A model generated the notes under the pieces. The model was not told where the DNA came from, made no database searches, and saw nothing but the letters and a program-made list of their open reading frames with translations. Of a stretch of 64,000 bases of DNA, positions 43,916 through 52,465 are shown one piece after another. The DNA comes from Variovorax sp. IB41 (GTDB lineage: Bacteria > Pseudomonadota > Gammaproteobacteria > Burkholderiales > Burkholderiaceae_C), in contig NZ_JAEFCB010000001.1 of the NCBI RefSeq assembly GCF_016405905.1, forward strand, positions 620,001 to 684,000. Direction: 5' to 3'. The position numbers and the translations under genes are program-made. Each line of letters starts with the position of its first letter. Position 1 is the stretch's first letter.

Positions 43916-44566
43916 ATGCATTTCAAGCCGCAAGTTGTCCCCGGATTCCCCGCCCCCTCTCCTTCCCGACCGCTCATCCCTCCTCGGATGGCATTGGCCT
44001 TTGCTTCGGGCGCACTGAGCGTCCTGCTCATCGGTTGCGCCACCAAGCCCGCCCCGGCCCCCGCGCCGAAGAAAGCGGCAAGTGCCAAGCCGGCGTCCTC
44101 GGCCCGCAACGACGCCCGTCCCGCGCCCGAGCGCCGCGCGCGGAGCAGTGAACCCGCACCGTCGACACCGGTCTCCCCGTCCGCGCCCGTGGCCAAGGCG
44201 GAGCGCAATTTCCTTCGCCCGTCGAACGGCACCGTCATCCAGCGATTCGACGGCCGCAACAGCAAGGGCGTCGACTTCGCGGGATCGGAGGGCGACCCCG
44301 TCATTGCCGCGCGCGACGGCAAGGTCGTCTATGCGGCCGTGGGCCCGCGCGGCTACGGCCAGCTCGTGATGATCAAGCACGACGCGACCTTTGTGACTGC
44401 CTACGCGCACAACAGCAAGCTGCTGGTCAAGGAGGGGCAGTCCGTCAAGAAGGGCCAGGTGATCGCCCACATGGGCCGCACCGAAGCCGATCGCGTCAAG
44501 CTGCACTTCGAGCTGCGCCGCAACGGCAATGCGGTCGATCCCAATGCGTATTTCTCGGCTGACTAG
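43916..44566 (+). CDS. NlpD-like LytM-domain lipoprotein (degenerate M23)
   Basis: A 216-residue lipoprotein with lipobox LIGC (about residue 41), a Pro/Ala/Lys-rich linker, and a C-terminal LytM domain. The zinc ligand position in HKGxD reads SKGVD, so the metal site is incomplete, as in NlpD. KVVYAAVGPRGYGQLVMIKH and KLHFELRRNGNAVDPNAYF are near the NlpD consensus. NlpD-type proteins activate amidases at division. Confidence 0.85.
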   Translation: MHFKPQVVPGFPAPSPSRPLIPPRMALAFASGALSVLLIGCATKPAPAPAPKKAASAKPASSARNDARPAPERRARSSEPAPSTPVSPSAPVAKAERNFLRPSNGTVIQRFDGRNSKGVDFAGSEGDPVIAARDGKVVYAAVGPRGYGQLVMIKHDATFVTAYAHNSKLLVKEGQSVKKGQVIAHMGRTEADRVKLHFELRRNGNAVDPNAYFSAD

Positions 44567-44653
44567 CGCCTGATTTTCCGCGGCTTGCCGGCCGCTTCAT
44601 CGTTCCGTGCAAATCAGTTGAATCCAGCGCGGCGCCTCGTGCGTAGCTCCTGC

Positions 44654-44959
44654 ATGGCAACAACGAACACCGAACTGAAGATGCCTCCGCGGCTGGGTTT
44701 CGAGGATATTTGCGCGCAATTCAATGTGCCGGCAAAAAAGGGGGCACGCGTCGTCTACCAGGGCCAGCCGGGAACGGTCACCACGGCCCGGGGCCTCATG
44801 GTGCGCGTGCGGCTCGACGGCATGACGTGGTCGCGCCCCTACATGCCCGACGAGCTCGAGTGGATCGACGAGGTTGACGAAGGCGACGAGGCATCGAAGG
44901 CGAACGACGACGACGCGCGCAACGATGACCGGTGCACGTCTTATCGGCAAGACGCGTGA
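44654..44959 (+). CDS. hypothetical protein
   Basis: A 101-residue ORF from ATG 44654 (MATTNTELKM); an ATG at 44585 would add an unlikely extension. The tail is strongly acidic (DEVDEGDEASKANDDDARNDD). A segment RVVYQGQPGTVTTARGLMVRVRLDG looks like a small beta barrel. Function unknown. Confidence 0.55.
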   Translation: MATTNTELKMPPRLGFEDICAQFNVPAKKGARVVYQGQPGTVTTARGLMVRVRLDGMTWSRPYMPDELEWIDEVDEGDEASKANDDDARNDDRCTSYRQDA

Positions 44960-45216
44960 GGCCTTTGCTTGACGGACGTCCTCCCCTCCCTACACTCGAG
45001 CGGATGGTCCCCTCGCCCGCGTTCCGCCCACACCCTGCATGCGCAGCCCTGCCTTCGGCAGCCGGCGCGCGTCGCACGGATGTCGTTGCGGCGATCTCGG
45101 CGGTGTTCCGACACACCTGCGCACTTTCCTGAGCCCGGTGGTCCGCTACTTTCCTTGATGCGCAAACCATAGACCGCCGGGCACCGCTCCCGCGCGTTCA
45201 TTGGAGTGCTTCATTC

Positions 45217-45618
45217 ATGCTTGCAACGATTCACGGAGAGCGCACGCTCACCGAACTGGACTTCGTCCGCCTTCAGAAACTGACGGGCGGTCACCCTCCC
45301 CCGGCGCTCGCCGATCTCCTGGACATGGCGGACGTTCTTCCGTCGCGCGAGGTGCCCGCGGACATCGTCACGATGTACGCGCAGGTCGAAATCGAAGACC
45401 TGCCCACGCGCGAGCGGCAGAAGCTGGTCGTCTGCTACCCGGACGATGCGGCGCCGAACGACGGCTTCATCTCGGTGCTGTCGCCCGTGGGCATCGGGCT
45501 GCTCGGCCTGAAGGCCGGTGCAACGGCGCGCTGGCGCACGCCGGGCGGCGAAGAGAGCGCCGCGCGCGTGCTCACGGTGCTCTTCCAGCCCGAGGCCAGC
45601 GGCGACTACACGACCTGA
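45217..45618 (+). CDS. rnk: Rnk-like GreA/GreB-family protein
   Basis: A 133-residue protein. After an N-terminal helical part, VTMYAQVEIEDLP, KLVVCYPDDAAPNDGFISVLSPVGIGLLGLKAG matches the C-terminal domain of GreA/Rnk proteins. Rnk regulates nucleoside diphosphate kinase and binds RNA polymerase. The length equals that of Rnk. Confidence 0.8.
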   Translation: MLATIHGERTLTELDFVRLQKLTGGHPPPALADLLDMADVLPSREVPADIVTMYAQVEIEDLPTRERQKLVVCYPDDAAPNDGFISVLSPVGIGLLGLKAGATARWRTPGGEESAARVLTVLFQPEASGDYTT

Positions 45619-45657
45619 CGGACCTGACGGATCTGATGGTCGATGTCAGGGTCGAGC

Positions 45658-45876
45658 TCAGTGCTGGACGACGGGGGTGCGGCCCTTCGCGCTGTCGATG
45701 GTCGCGCTGACGGAGCTGGTGTTGACGGCCAGGGCCACCAGGATGGAGCCGACGAAGGAGGGGTCCGAAGCGCCGCTGAAATTCGAGGCGCCGGCGATGG
45801 CCAGGGCCTGCGCGACTTGTTGACGGGTCAGTTCCGCTGCTGCTTCGCCAACGACATTCTTCTTGGTGGTTGCCAT
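45658..45876 (-). CDS. small hypothetical protein (72 residues)
   Basis: ATG 45876 (MATTKKNVVGEAAAEL) with GAGGAG upstream encodes 72 residues ending TPVVQH. It is Ala/Ser/Val-rich with a central stretch SDPSFVGSILVALAVNTSS. No signal peptide and no family recognised. The longer frame upstream is not coding-like. Confidence 0.55.
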   Translation of the reverse strand: MATTKKNVVGEAAAELTRQQVAQALAIAGASNFSGASDPSFVGSILVALAVNTSSVSATIDSAKGRTPVVQH

Positions 45877-46193
45877 CTGAAAACTCCTCGTGTTGAAGGC
45901 CCGACTGTAACTGCGCCGCAGCGGGCGCCGGGCCATCTCCCTGCGCCTTCCGGGGAGCCTTGGGGCCGCCTGTCCGCGGGTGCGCGCCGGGTCATAATCC
46001 CGCCCGCTTCGCCGCGCGCGGGACCATGACTTTCGGCACTGGCCTGCCGATGCGCCAGGTCGTATCGTCGCGCGGTCGCTGGCGGCGCGACGAATCGGGG
46101 AGGTCATACAGGCCACGCGGTCCCACTTCGGTACCCGATGAGTGGCGCTTCCCGGCGGGAGCGCTTCTTCATTCCTTACCTGTTGATCCGGAC
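45877..46193. other. intergenic region, divergent promoters probable
   Basis: About 320 bp between the small minus-strand gene and the CsgG-like gene. An ORF on the plus strand here lacks protein-like features. No terminator or conserved element recognised. Confidence 0.5.
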
Positions 46194-47081
46194 ATGGCTT
46201 CTTCCAAACTTTCTTTCGCAAGCGCCAGCGTGCTTGCCGGCGCGCTGGTTCTCTCCGGCTGCGCAACCACCGACATGCAGATGGGCAGCCAGTCGGCCAA
46301 GACCGTGGCCACCGGCAGCGCCGCCGGCTCGGCCACCGCCGGCGAAAGCGGCGCGCTCGAGCGCTGCGACTCGCCGCTGGGTACCGTCTCCCTCATCGAG
46401 AACGTCAACGCCGGTTGGTACACCGTGCTCACCGGCGAATACAAGCTGCCGCCCACGGCCAACCTGCTGCGCCTCCTGGTGCAGCAATCGAACTGCTTCG
46501 TGGTGGTCGAGCGCGGCGCGGCCGGCATGAACGCCATGACGCGCGAGCGTGCGCTCATGCAGTCGGGCGAAATGCGCGGCGGCAGCAACTTCGGCCGCGG
46601 CCAGATGGTGGCTTCCGACTACGGCCTGTCGCCCGAAATCGTGTTCAGCAACAACGACGCCGGCGGCTTGGGCGGTGCGCTGGGCGGCCTGGTGGGCGGC
46701 GGCCGTGGCCGCGCCATCGCGAGCATCGGCGCGAGCCTGCAGACCAAGGAAGCCAGCGCGCTCCTGACCCTCATCGACAACCGCTCGGGCGTGCAGGTCG
46801 CGGCCGCCGAAGGCAGCGCCTCCAAGACCGATTTCGCGGGCTTCGCGGGCCTGGGCGGCCACTCGGGCGCGGGCGGCATCGGCGGCTACACGCGCACGCC
46901 GCAGGGCAAGGTGATTGCCGCGGCCTTCATGGACGCCTTCAACCAGATGGTCCGTTCGCTGCGCAACTACAAGGCGCAGACCGTGCGCGGCCAAGGGCTC
47001 GGCGGTGGCGGCCGGCTGGGCGTGGATGGCGGCGCGGCACCGTCGCAGACCTCGGCACCAGCCGCCCGTCGGCGCAAGTAG
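46194..47081 (+). CDS. CsgG-family outer-membrane lipoprotein
   Basis: A 295-residue lipoprotein; ATG 46194 gives the signal peptide with lipobox LSGC (about residue 23). CsgG-like blocks are LLRLLVQQSNCFVVVERG, MTRERALMQSGEMRGGS, MVASDYGLSPEIVF and VIAAAFMDAFNQMVRSL. No curli subunit genes are adjacent. The C-terminal 30 residues are Gly-rich. It probably forms an oligomeric outer-membrane pore of unknown cargo. Confidence 0.82.
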   Translation: MASSKLSFASASVLAGALVLSGCATTDMQMGSQSAKTVATGSAAGSATAGESGALERCDSPLGTVSLIENVNAGWYTVLTGEYKLPPTANLLRLLVQQSNCFVVVERGAAGMNAMTRERALMQSGEMRGGSNFGRGQMVASDYGLSPEIVFSNNDAGGLGGALGGLVGGGRGRAIASIGASLQTKEASALLTLIDNRSGVQVAAAEGSASKTDFAGFAGLGGHSGAGGIGGYTRTPQGKVIAAAFMDAFNQMVRSLRNYKAQTVRGQGLGGGGRLGVDGGAAPSQTSAPAARRRK

Positions 47082-47176
47082 GCACAAGTAGGCGAGCAAG
47101 CCCATCGCCTTTGCAGGCCGGACCCCGGCCTGAATTTCGCCCGGGTTCACAATTCACCCCTCTGGAGGTGAACACG

Positions 47177-48247
47177 ATGGATGGTTTGGAAGAGACGGCG
47201 GAAGCGGCAAAAGGCAAGCTCGTCTACCCCTTTGCGGAGCTCCCGCCACGCGGCAAGTCGATCGAGGTCGCCGCGGGCGTGCACTGGATCCGCATGCCGC
47301 TGCCCTACTCGCTCGACCACATCAACCTGTGGGCGCTGGACGACGGCGCCGGCTGGGCCGTGGTGGACACGGGCGTGCGCACCGAGGAAACGGCGGCCGT
47401 CTGGCGCGAGCTCTTCGCCAATTCGCCCGACACGCGCGGCCTTACCCGCGTCTTCGTCACGCACATGCACCCCGACCACGTGGGCATGGCCGGCTGGCTC
47501 ACGCGCAAGTTCGGCGTGCGGTTGTGGATGACGCGCTCCGAATACCTCATGTGCCGCGTGATGGTGTCCGACACCGGCCGCGAGGCGCCCGACGACGCCA
47601 TCGCCTTCTACCGCCGCGCCGGCTGGAGCGATGCGGCCATCGAGACCTACCGCACGCGGTTCGGCAATTTCGGCAAGCACATCCATCCGCTGCCCGACAG
47701 CTTCCGGCGGCTTCGCGACGGCGAGGTGCTGCGCATCGGCGCGCACGACTGGCGCATCGTCACGGGCAACGGCCATTCGCCCGAGCACGCGTGCCTGTAC
47801 TGCCCCGACCTCAAGGTGCTGATCTCGGGCGACCAGATCCTGCCGCGCATCTCGTCCAACGTCTCGGTCTCGCCGATCGAGCCCGATGCCGATCCCATGG
47901 CCGACTGGCTTGCGTCGCTCGCCAAGCTCCGGCGCGAGGTGCCCGACGACGTGCTCGTGCTGCCCTCGCACAACGAATGTTTCCGCGGCCTGCATGCGCG
48001 CATCGACCGGCTCCAGCAGGGGCAGGAGCGCGCGCTCGACCGGTTGCGCAACACCTTGAAGACACCGAAGCGCGCGGTCGATGTGTTCGCGAGCCTGTTC
48101 GCGCGCAGCATCGCCGAGTCCGACGTGCAACTGCTGGGCATGGCAACGGGCGAGAGCCTCGCGTGCCTGAACTACCTGCTGCACCGCGGCGAGGTCGCCT
48201 GCGACATCGCCGAAGACGGCATTGGCTGGTACCGCCTCGCGAGCTGA
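47177..48247 (+). CDS. metallo-beta-lactamase-fold hydrolase
   Basis: A 356-residue protein. The zinc motif is THMHPDHVG, further ligands are NGHSPEH and SGDQILPR, and HNECF is near the C-terminus. The C-terminal helical region (LDRLRNTLKTPKRAVDVFASLF) is typical of this LACTB2-like group. A thioester or lactone substrate is likely. Confidence 0.85.
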   Translation: MDGLEETAEAAKGKLVYPFAELPPRGKSIEVAAGVHWIRMPLPYSLDHINLWALDDGAGWAVVDTGVRTEETAAVWRELFANSPDTRGLTRVFVTHMHPDHVGMAGWLTRKFGVRLWMTRSEYLMCRVMVSDTGREAPDDAIAFYRRAGWSDAAIETYRTRFGNFGKHIHPLPDSFRRLRDGEVLRIGAHDWRIVTGNGHSPEHACLYCPDLKVLISGDQILPRISSNVSVSPIEPDADPMADWLASLAKLRREVPDDVLVLPSHNECFRGLHARIDRLQQGQERALDRLRNTLKTPKRAVDVFASLFARSIAESDVQLLGMATGESLACLNYLLHRGEVACDIAEDGIGWYRLAS

Positions 48248-48251
48248 TGCG

Positions 48252-49040
48252 CTAGGCGCCGAACCAGTCGCGCGCCGAGCGCCCCTGGTCCGGGCCCAGC
48301 ATCGAGAAGCCGCCATCGACCGGAATGTCCGCGCCGGTCACGAAGCGCGCGGCGTCCGAGCACAGGAACAGCACCACCTGCGCCACGTCGTCGCCGTCGC
48401 CCGCGCGGCCCAGCGGATGCAGCGGCGCCGCCATGCGGTCCGCGTGCGCGCGGTCGCCGCCCGCCATGCGCGAAAGCGCGTCCGACCAGGTCCATCCGGG
48501 CGACACCGAGTTCACGCGCACACGCCGGTGCGCGAGGCTCGCGGCCTGGTTGCGCGTGAGCTGCAGGATGGCCGCCTTCGCCGCCGGATAGAGCGCCCGC
48601 CCCGCCGTACCGAACTTGCCGCCGACGCTCCCCATGTTCACCACCGACCCGCCCTGCGCCGCCAGCGCATCGGCGGTCTTGCTCACCAGCAGCGCGCCGG
48701 AAACCAGGTTGACGTCGAGCGCCTGCAGCCATTCGCCGCGCGAAGACGCCATGCCGTTGTCGCCGTACACCACCGCGTTGTTGATGAGAAAGTCGATGCG
48801 CCCCTCGCTGGCCAGCGCATCGGCCACCAGCGCATCGAGCGCCGCGTCCGAGGCGATGTCGCAGACGACGAAGCGGCAGCGCGGCCCCAGCTCGGCCGCC
48901 AGCGCCTCGCCGCGCGTGGCATCGATGTCCACCGCCAGCACCTGCGCGCCGGCCTGCACGAAGGCACGGACGATGGCCGCGCCGAGCATCGCAGCCGCGC
49001 CGGTGACGATGGCGACTTTTCCTTCGAAATTCCAGTTCAT
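48252..49040 (-). CDS. short-chain dehydrogenase/reductase
   Basis: A 262-residue SDR with the coenzyme motif TGAAAMLGAA and LINNAVVYG (NNAG variant). The active site is S-(GSVGG)-Y-xxx-K as YPAAKAAILQL. It ends the catabolic operon and overlaps the preceding gene (ATGA). A cis-dihydrodiol dehydrogenase for the Rieske dioxygenase product is possible. Confidence 0.85.
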   Translation of the reverse strand: MNWNFEGKVAIVTGAAAMLGAAIVRAFVQAGAQVLAVDIDATRGEALAAELGPRCRFVVCDIASDAALDALVADALASEGRIDFLINNAVVYGDNGMASSRGEWLQALDVNLVSGALLVSKTADALAAQGGSVVNMGSVGGKFGTAGRALYPAAKAAILQLTRNQAASLAHRRVRVNSVSPGWTWSDALSRMAGGDRAHADRMAAPLHPLGRAGDGDDVAQVVLFLCSDAARFVTGADIPVDGGFSMLGPDQGRSARDWFGA

Positions 49041-49630
49041 GGCAGGGCCTTCATCTGTGCAACCGCTTCGTCCACGTGCACCACGTCCGCGAGCATCGCC
49101 AATGTCTCCAGGCTCGCCGCGTGCAGGTGCGCCTGCGCAGTGTTGCAGGCATCGGCGACGACCGCCACCTCGTAGCCCAGGTCGCTCGCGTGGCGCGCGC
49201 CGTGCTCGACCACGTGGTTGGTCGCGATGCCCGCCACGTAGAGCCGCGATGCGCCGGTGCGGCGAACAACGTCTTCGAGTCCGCTGGCCCAGAACGGGTT
49301 GTTGCGCTTGTGGGTGACGATGGCCTCGCCCGGCAGCGGCGCGAGCTCCTCGTAGAACTCCGCGCCCCACTCGCCATCGAGCACCGCCCCGGTTTCGGCC
49401 ACGCGCCGGAACAGCGCGCAGTTGCCGAGGCAATCGGTGTATCCCGGCGCGAAGGCGATGCGCACGAAGATCACCGGCACGCCGTTCGCCCGCGCGCCGG
49501 CGATCAGGCGCGCGGCCGAGGCGATCAGCAGCGGGCGCGCCGGGTCGTCGGCCGCCACGCCCACCCGCACCTTGCCATCGGCGTGCAGCACGTCGTTCTG
49601 GTAGTGCATGGCCAGCAGCGCGGCCTTCAC
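49037..49630 (-). CDS. isochorismatase-family cysteine hydrolase
   Basis: A 197-residue hydrolase starting with GTG 49630 (VKAALLAMHYQNDVL), overlapping the dioxygenase beta subunit stop (GTGA). The catalytic triad fits D12-like (YQND), K about 107 (VTHKRNNPFW) and a position near VAGIATNHVVEHGARHASDLGYEV; the usual Cys in G-x-x-T-x-x-C-V is replaced by His (TNHVVEH), so it may not be a typical amidohydrolase. Role unknown. Confidence 0.75.
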   Translation of the reverse strand: MKAALLAMHYQNDVLHADGKVRVGVAADDPARPLLIASAARLIAGARANGVPVIFVRIAFAPGYTDCLGNCALFRRVAETGAVLDGEWGAEFYEELAPLPGEAIVTHKRNNPFWASGLEDVVRRTGASRLYVAGIATNHVVEHGARHASDLGYEVAVVADACNTAQAHLHAASLETLAMLADVVHVDEAVAQMKALP

Positions 49631-50124
49631 ATGAACACCTGCAGGGCTTCGTGCGGCGCGTCGCAATTGACGAGCTCGACGCGCTTCATGTGGATGCGGA
49701 ATCCGTCGCCCTCGCGCCGCAGCGTGTGCAGCACGCTGCCGCCGAAGGTGCGCTGCTCGGTCTTGCGCCATTCGAGGAGCAAGAAGGTCGAGCGCACCAC
49801 GCAGCTTTCTCCACCTCCCTGCTCGTCGCGCGATTCGAGCCCGATGTTGCCCACCACATGCACCGTGCGCGTAGGCGGCTGCTGCGAATAGGCGCGCGCC
49901 TGCTCGAGCCGGCGCGCCCGCATCGAGCGCAGCAGCGCGTCTTCGCAGAAGAGCGAGGCATGGTTGATGTGGTCCGTCTGCCCGTGCACCAGCGGCACCC
50001 AGTAGAGCCCGTCGGGCGTGAAGAGCCGCTGCCATTCGTCCCAGCGGTGTTCGTCCAGGAGGCGCGCCTCGTGGTGCAGGAACTGCGTGATCGCCTGCTG
50101 CTCGTGCCAGTCGTTGAAGTTCAT
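49627..50124 (-). CDS. aromatic-ring-hydroxylating dioxygenase beta subunit
   Basis: A 165-residue SnoaL-like fold protein. The N-terminus QQAITQFLHHEARLLDEHRWDEWQRLF and YWVPL are the family signature. It overlaps the alpha subunit stop by 4 bp. It is a structural partner of the Rieske oxygenase. Confidence 0.88.
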   Translation of the reverse strand: MNFNDWHEQQAITQFLHHEARLLDEHRWDEWQRLFTPDGLYWVPLVHGQTDHINHASLFCEDALLRSMRARRLEQARAYSQQPPTRTVHVVGNIGLESRDEQGGGESCVVRSTFLLLEWRKTEQRTFGGSVLHTLRREGDGFRIHMKRVELVNCDAPHEALQVFM

Positions 50125-51479
50125 TCGGCGCTCCCGGCCTGCTCACCGATGTCCATGTACGAGGCCCACGCCGCGAACATGTTGCGGGACGGCATCTCGC
50201 TGTTGCCGTTGGAGGCCCGTCCGCCCGGCAGCGGCTGGTCGCGCCCGGCCGCGCGGTGCATGCTGACCCAGTCGCCGCCGTCGGAGGCCAGCCCCTCCTG
50301 CACGCGGTTGTAGGCCTCCAGGTCGTCGGGCATCACGTTCGACGAGGGCGAGTTGACGATGTTGGTGTACTTCAAGGTGCGCTGGAAAGTCGCCTCCGGT
50401 GCGCCCTTCAGGCGAAAGCTGAAGATCTCCACCAGCGTGCGATCGACCGACAGCGGCCGGATCACGCGGATCTGCTGGAACGAGGTGTGCGGCGAACAGC
50501 TCGGGTAGACGATGGTGTTGTGCCGGTTCACCCGCAGGATTTCGTCGGCGCGCTGCGCACCCTGGCTGGCTTCGAGCGCGGCCACATAGGCCAGGCTCAC
50601 CGGGTCGGTGGGCGGCACGAAGATGCCCTCCATGAAGCCGTGGCCGTTGTCGTAGCCCTTGAGCTCCAGGTTCTCCCAGAACTCCAGCGGCTCGCCGTTG
50701 CCGTCGACGATCACCACCTCGAAGGGCTTGGGCGTGCCCGAGGGCATGGCCTCGAATTCTTCCTTGGCCGCGCGCCACGACGACTCGTGCGTGGCCACCG
50801 CATGGATCGTGTCGTGCAGGTTCTCGAAGAAGATCTTCCAGTTGTTGCGCTGGATCACGCGCTGCACGCCGCCGGCCACTTCCACCTCGCCATCGGGGGC
50901 GCGGTCGCAGAAGTTGTCGAGCGACGTGGCCACGCCGCCGAGGAAGTCGGCCAGTTCGGGCCCCTCTTCGGACAGGCTCGCGAACACGAAGCCGCGGTGG
51001 CTCGCCACGCGCGCCACCTTGCGCACCGCGTGCGACCCGCTCTTGAGGTCGAGCGCCGTGTCCTCGTAGCCGCTGCGCAGCGGCACCGACAAGAGGCTGC
51101 CGTCGCACTTGAAGGTCCAGCCGTGGTACAGGCACCGCAGGAACTTGCCGGCGCTGCCGCTGCCATCGGGAACGATCTTGGCGCCCTTGTGCGGGCAGCG
51201 GTTGTACAGCACGTTCACCGCGCCGTCGGTGTGGCGCACCATCACCACGGACTCGCGGCCCAGGCGCGTGGTGAAGTAGTCGCCGACGTTGGGCACCTGG
51301 CTCTCGTGGCCCACGTACAGCCAGGCCTGGCCGAAAACGCGGTCCATCTCCAGCTCGAAGATGGCGGGGTCGGTGTAGACGCGCTTGTGCACGCGGTCGG
51401 GCTGCACGAGCGACTGGATGTCGATGGGAGCCTTGGCGGCTATGGGGATGATGGGGATGATGGGGATCACGGAATTCAT
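50121..51479 (-). CDS. Rieske-type aromatic-ring-hydroxylating dioxygenase alpha subunit
   Basis: A 452-residue subunit. The Rieske cluster is C95-x-H97 (NRCPHKGA) and C116-x2-H119 (CLYHGW). The mononuclear iron site is around N220-LHD223-TIH226-AVATH231. The start MNSVIPIIPIIPIAAK contains a repeated PII unit made by a 9-bp tandem repeat in the DNA. Substrate is probably an aromatic acid or amine, but no subgroup can be fixed by eye. Confidence 0.9.
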   Translation of the reverse strand: MNSVIPIIPIIPIAAKAPIDIQSLVQPDRVHKRVYTDPAIFELEMDRVFGQAWLYVGHESQVPNVGDYFTTRLGRESVVMVRHTDGAVNVLYNRCPHKGAKIVPDGSGSAGKFLRCLYHGWTFKCDGSLLSVPLRSGYEDTALDLKSGSHAVRKVARVASHRGFVFASLSEEGPELADFLGGVATSLDNFCDRAPDGEVEVAGGVQRVIQRNNWKIFFENLHDTIHAVATHESSWRAAKEEFEAMPSGTPKPFEVVIVDGNGEPLEFWENLELKGYDNGHGFMEGIFVPPTDPVSLAYVAALEASQGAQRADEILRVNRHNTIVYPSCSPHTSFQQIRVIRPLSVDRTLVEIFSFRLKGAPEATFQRTLKYTNIVNSPSSNVMPDDLEAYNRVQEGLASDGGDWVSMHRAAGRDQPLPGGRASNGNSEMPSRNMFAAWASYMDIGEQAGSAE

Positions 51480-51502
51480 CGGATGGGTCTCCTGAAGCGT
51501 CG

Positions 51503-52465
51503 TCAGATGTCGAGCACCAGGTGCGGCGTCTTGGCGCGCGACACGCAGGTGCACAGGGTCTTGCCGCCCGCCTTCTCGCGCGGGCTCAGGTTGTGGTCGC
51601 GGTGGTCGGGCACGCCCTCCACCACGTCGACGACGCACACACCGCAATCGCCCTGGCGGCAGTCGTACATCGGGTCGAGCCCGGCGGCGATCAGCACGTC
51701 GAGCAGGCTCTGGCCGGGCGCCACCGCGAGCGTCTTTCCCGAGCGCAGCGTGCGCACTTCGAAGGCCGTGTCGCCGGCCTCTGCGAGCGCGCCGGCGAAG
51801 AGCTCGAAGTGCACGTGGTTCTCGGGCCAGCCCTGTGCGCGGGCGGTGTCGACCACCGCCTGCACCATGCCGCGCGGGCCGCAAACATGCAAGTGGCGGC
51901 CGCTCTGCGGCGCCGCAAGCAGCGCGCGCAGGTCGAGGCCGCGCGCGGGGTCGCCGCCGTCGTGCACCACCGTGCCGCCGAGCGCGCGCACGTCGGCGAG
52001 GTAGGCGGTCGCCTCCTCGCTGCGCGTCGCATAGAAGAAGTCGAAGGCCTGCCCCTCGGCGGCCAGCGCGCGCGCCATGCACAGCAGCGGCGTGATGCCG
52101 ATGCCGCCCGCCACCAGCAGCGGCGGCAGCGCCCCCTCGTGCAAGGCGAAGTCGTTGCGCGGCGGGTGCGCGGCCAGCACCGCGCCGGGCACGAGGCCGT
52201 GCATCCAGGCCGAGCCGCCCGAGCCCTCGGGCTCGTGCAGCACCGCGATCTCGTAGCTGCTGGAGCCGTCGTGCGGGCGCACCAGCGAATACGCGCGCTG
52301 CCCGCTCGACTGCGCGACCTGCACGCTCACGCTCAGGTGCGCGCCCGGTGCGAACGGCGGCAGCTCGCCGCCATTCGCCGGCCGCAGCACGAAGGCCTTG
52401 ATGGCCGGCGTGAGCGGCGTGACCGAAGCCACCACCAGCGCCAGTATGTCAGCGCCCTGCGTCAT
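51503..52465 (-). CDS. PDR/VanB-type dioxygenase reductase (FMN, NAD, 2Fe-2S)
   Basis: A 320-residue reductase. Flavin domain RAYSLVRPHDGSS, NAD domain LLVAGGIGITPLLCMARAL and C-terminal plant ferredoxin with cysteines in CRQGDCGVCVVDVVEG and TLCTCVSRA. It passes NAD(P)H electrons to the Rieske oxygenase downstream. It overlaps the DLH-fusion stop by 4 bp. Confidence 0.9.
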   Translation of the reverse strand: MTQGADILALVVASVTPLTPAIKAFVLRPANGGELPPFAPGAHLSVSVQVAQSSGQRAYSLVRPHDGSSSYEIAVLHEPEGSGGSAWMHGLVPGAVLAAHPPRNDFALHEGALPPLLVAGGIGITPLLCMARALAAEGQAFDFFYATRSEEATAYLADVRALGGTVVHDGGDPARGLDLRALLAAPQSGRHLHVCGPRGMVQAVVDTARAQGWPENHVHFELFAGALAEAGDTAFEVRTLRSGKTLAVAPGQSLLDVLIAAGLDPMYDCRQGDCGVCVVDVVEGVPDHRDHNLSPREKAGGKTLCTCVSRAKTPHLVLDI

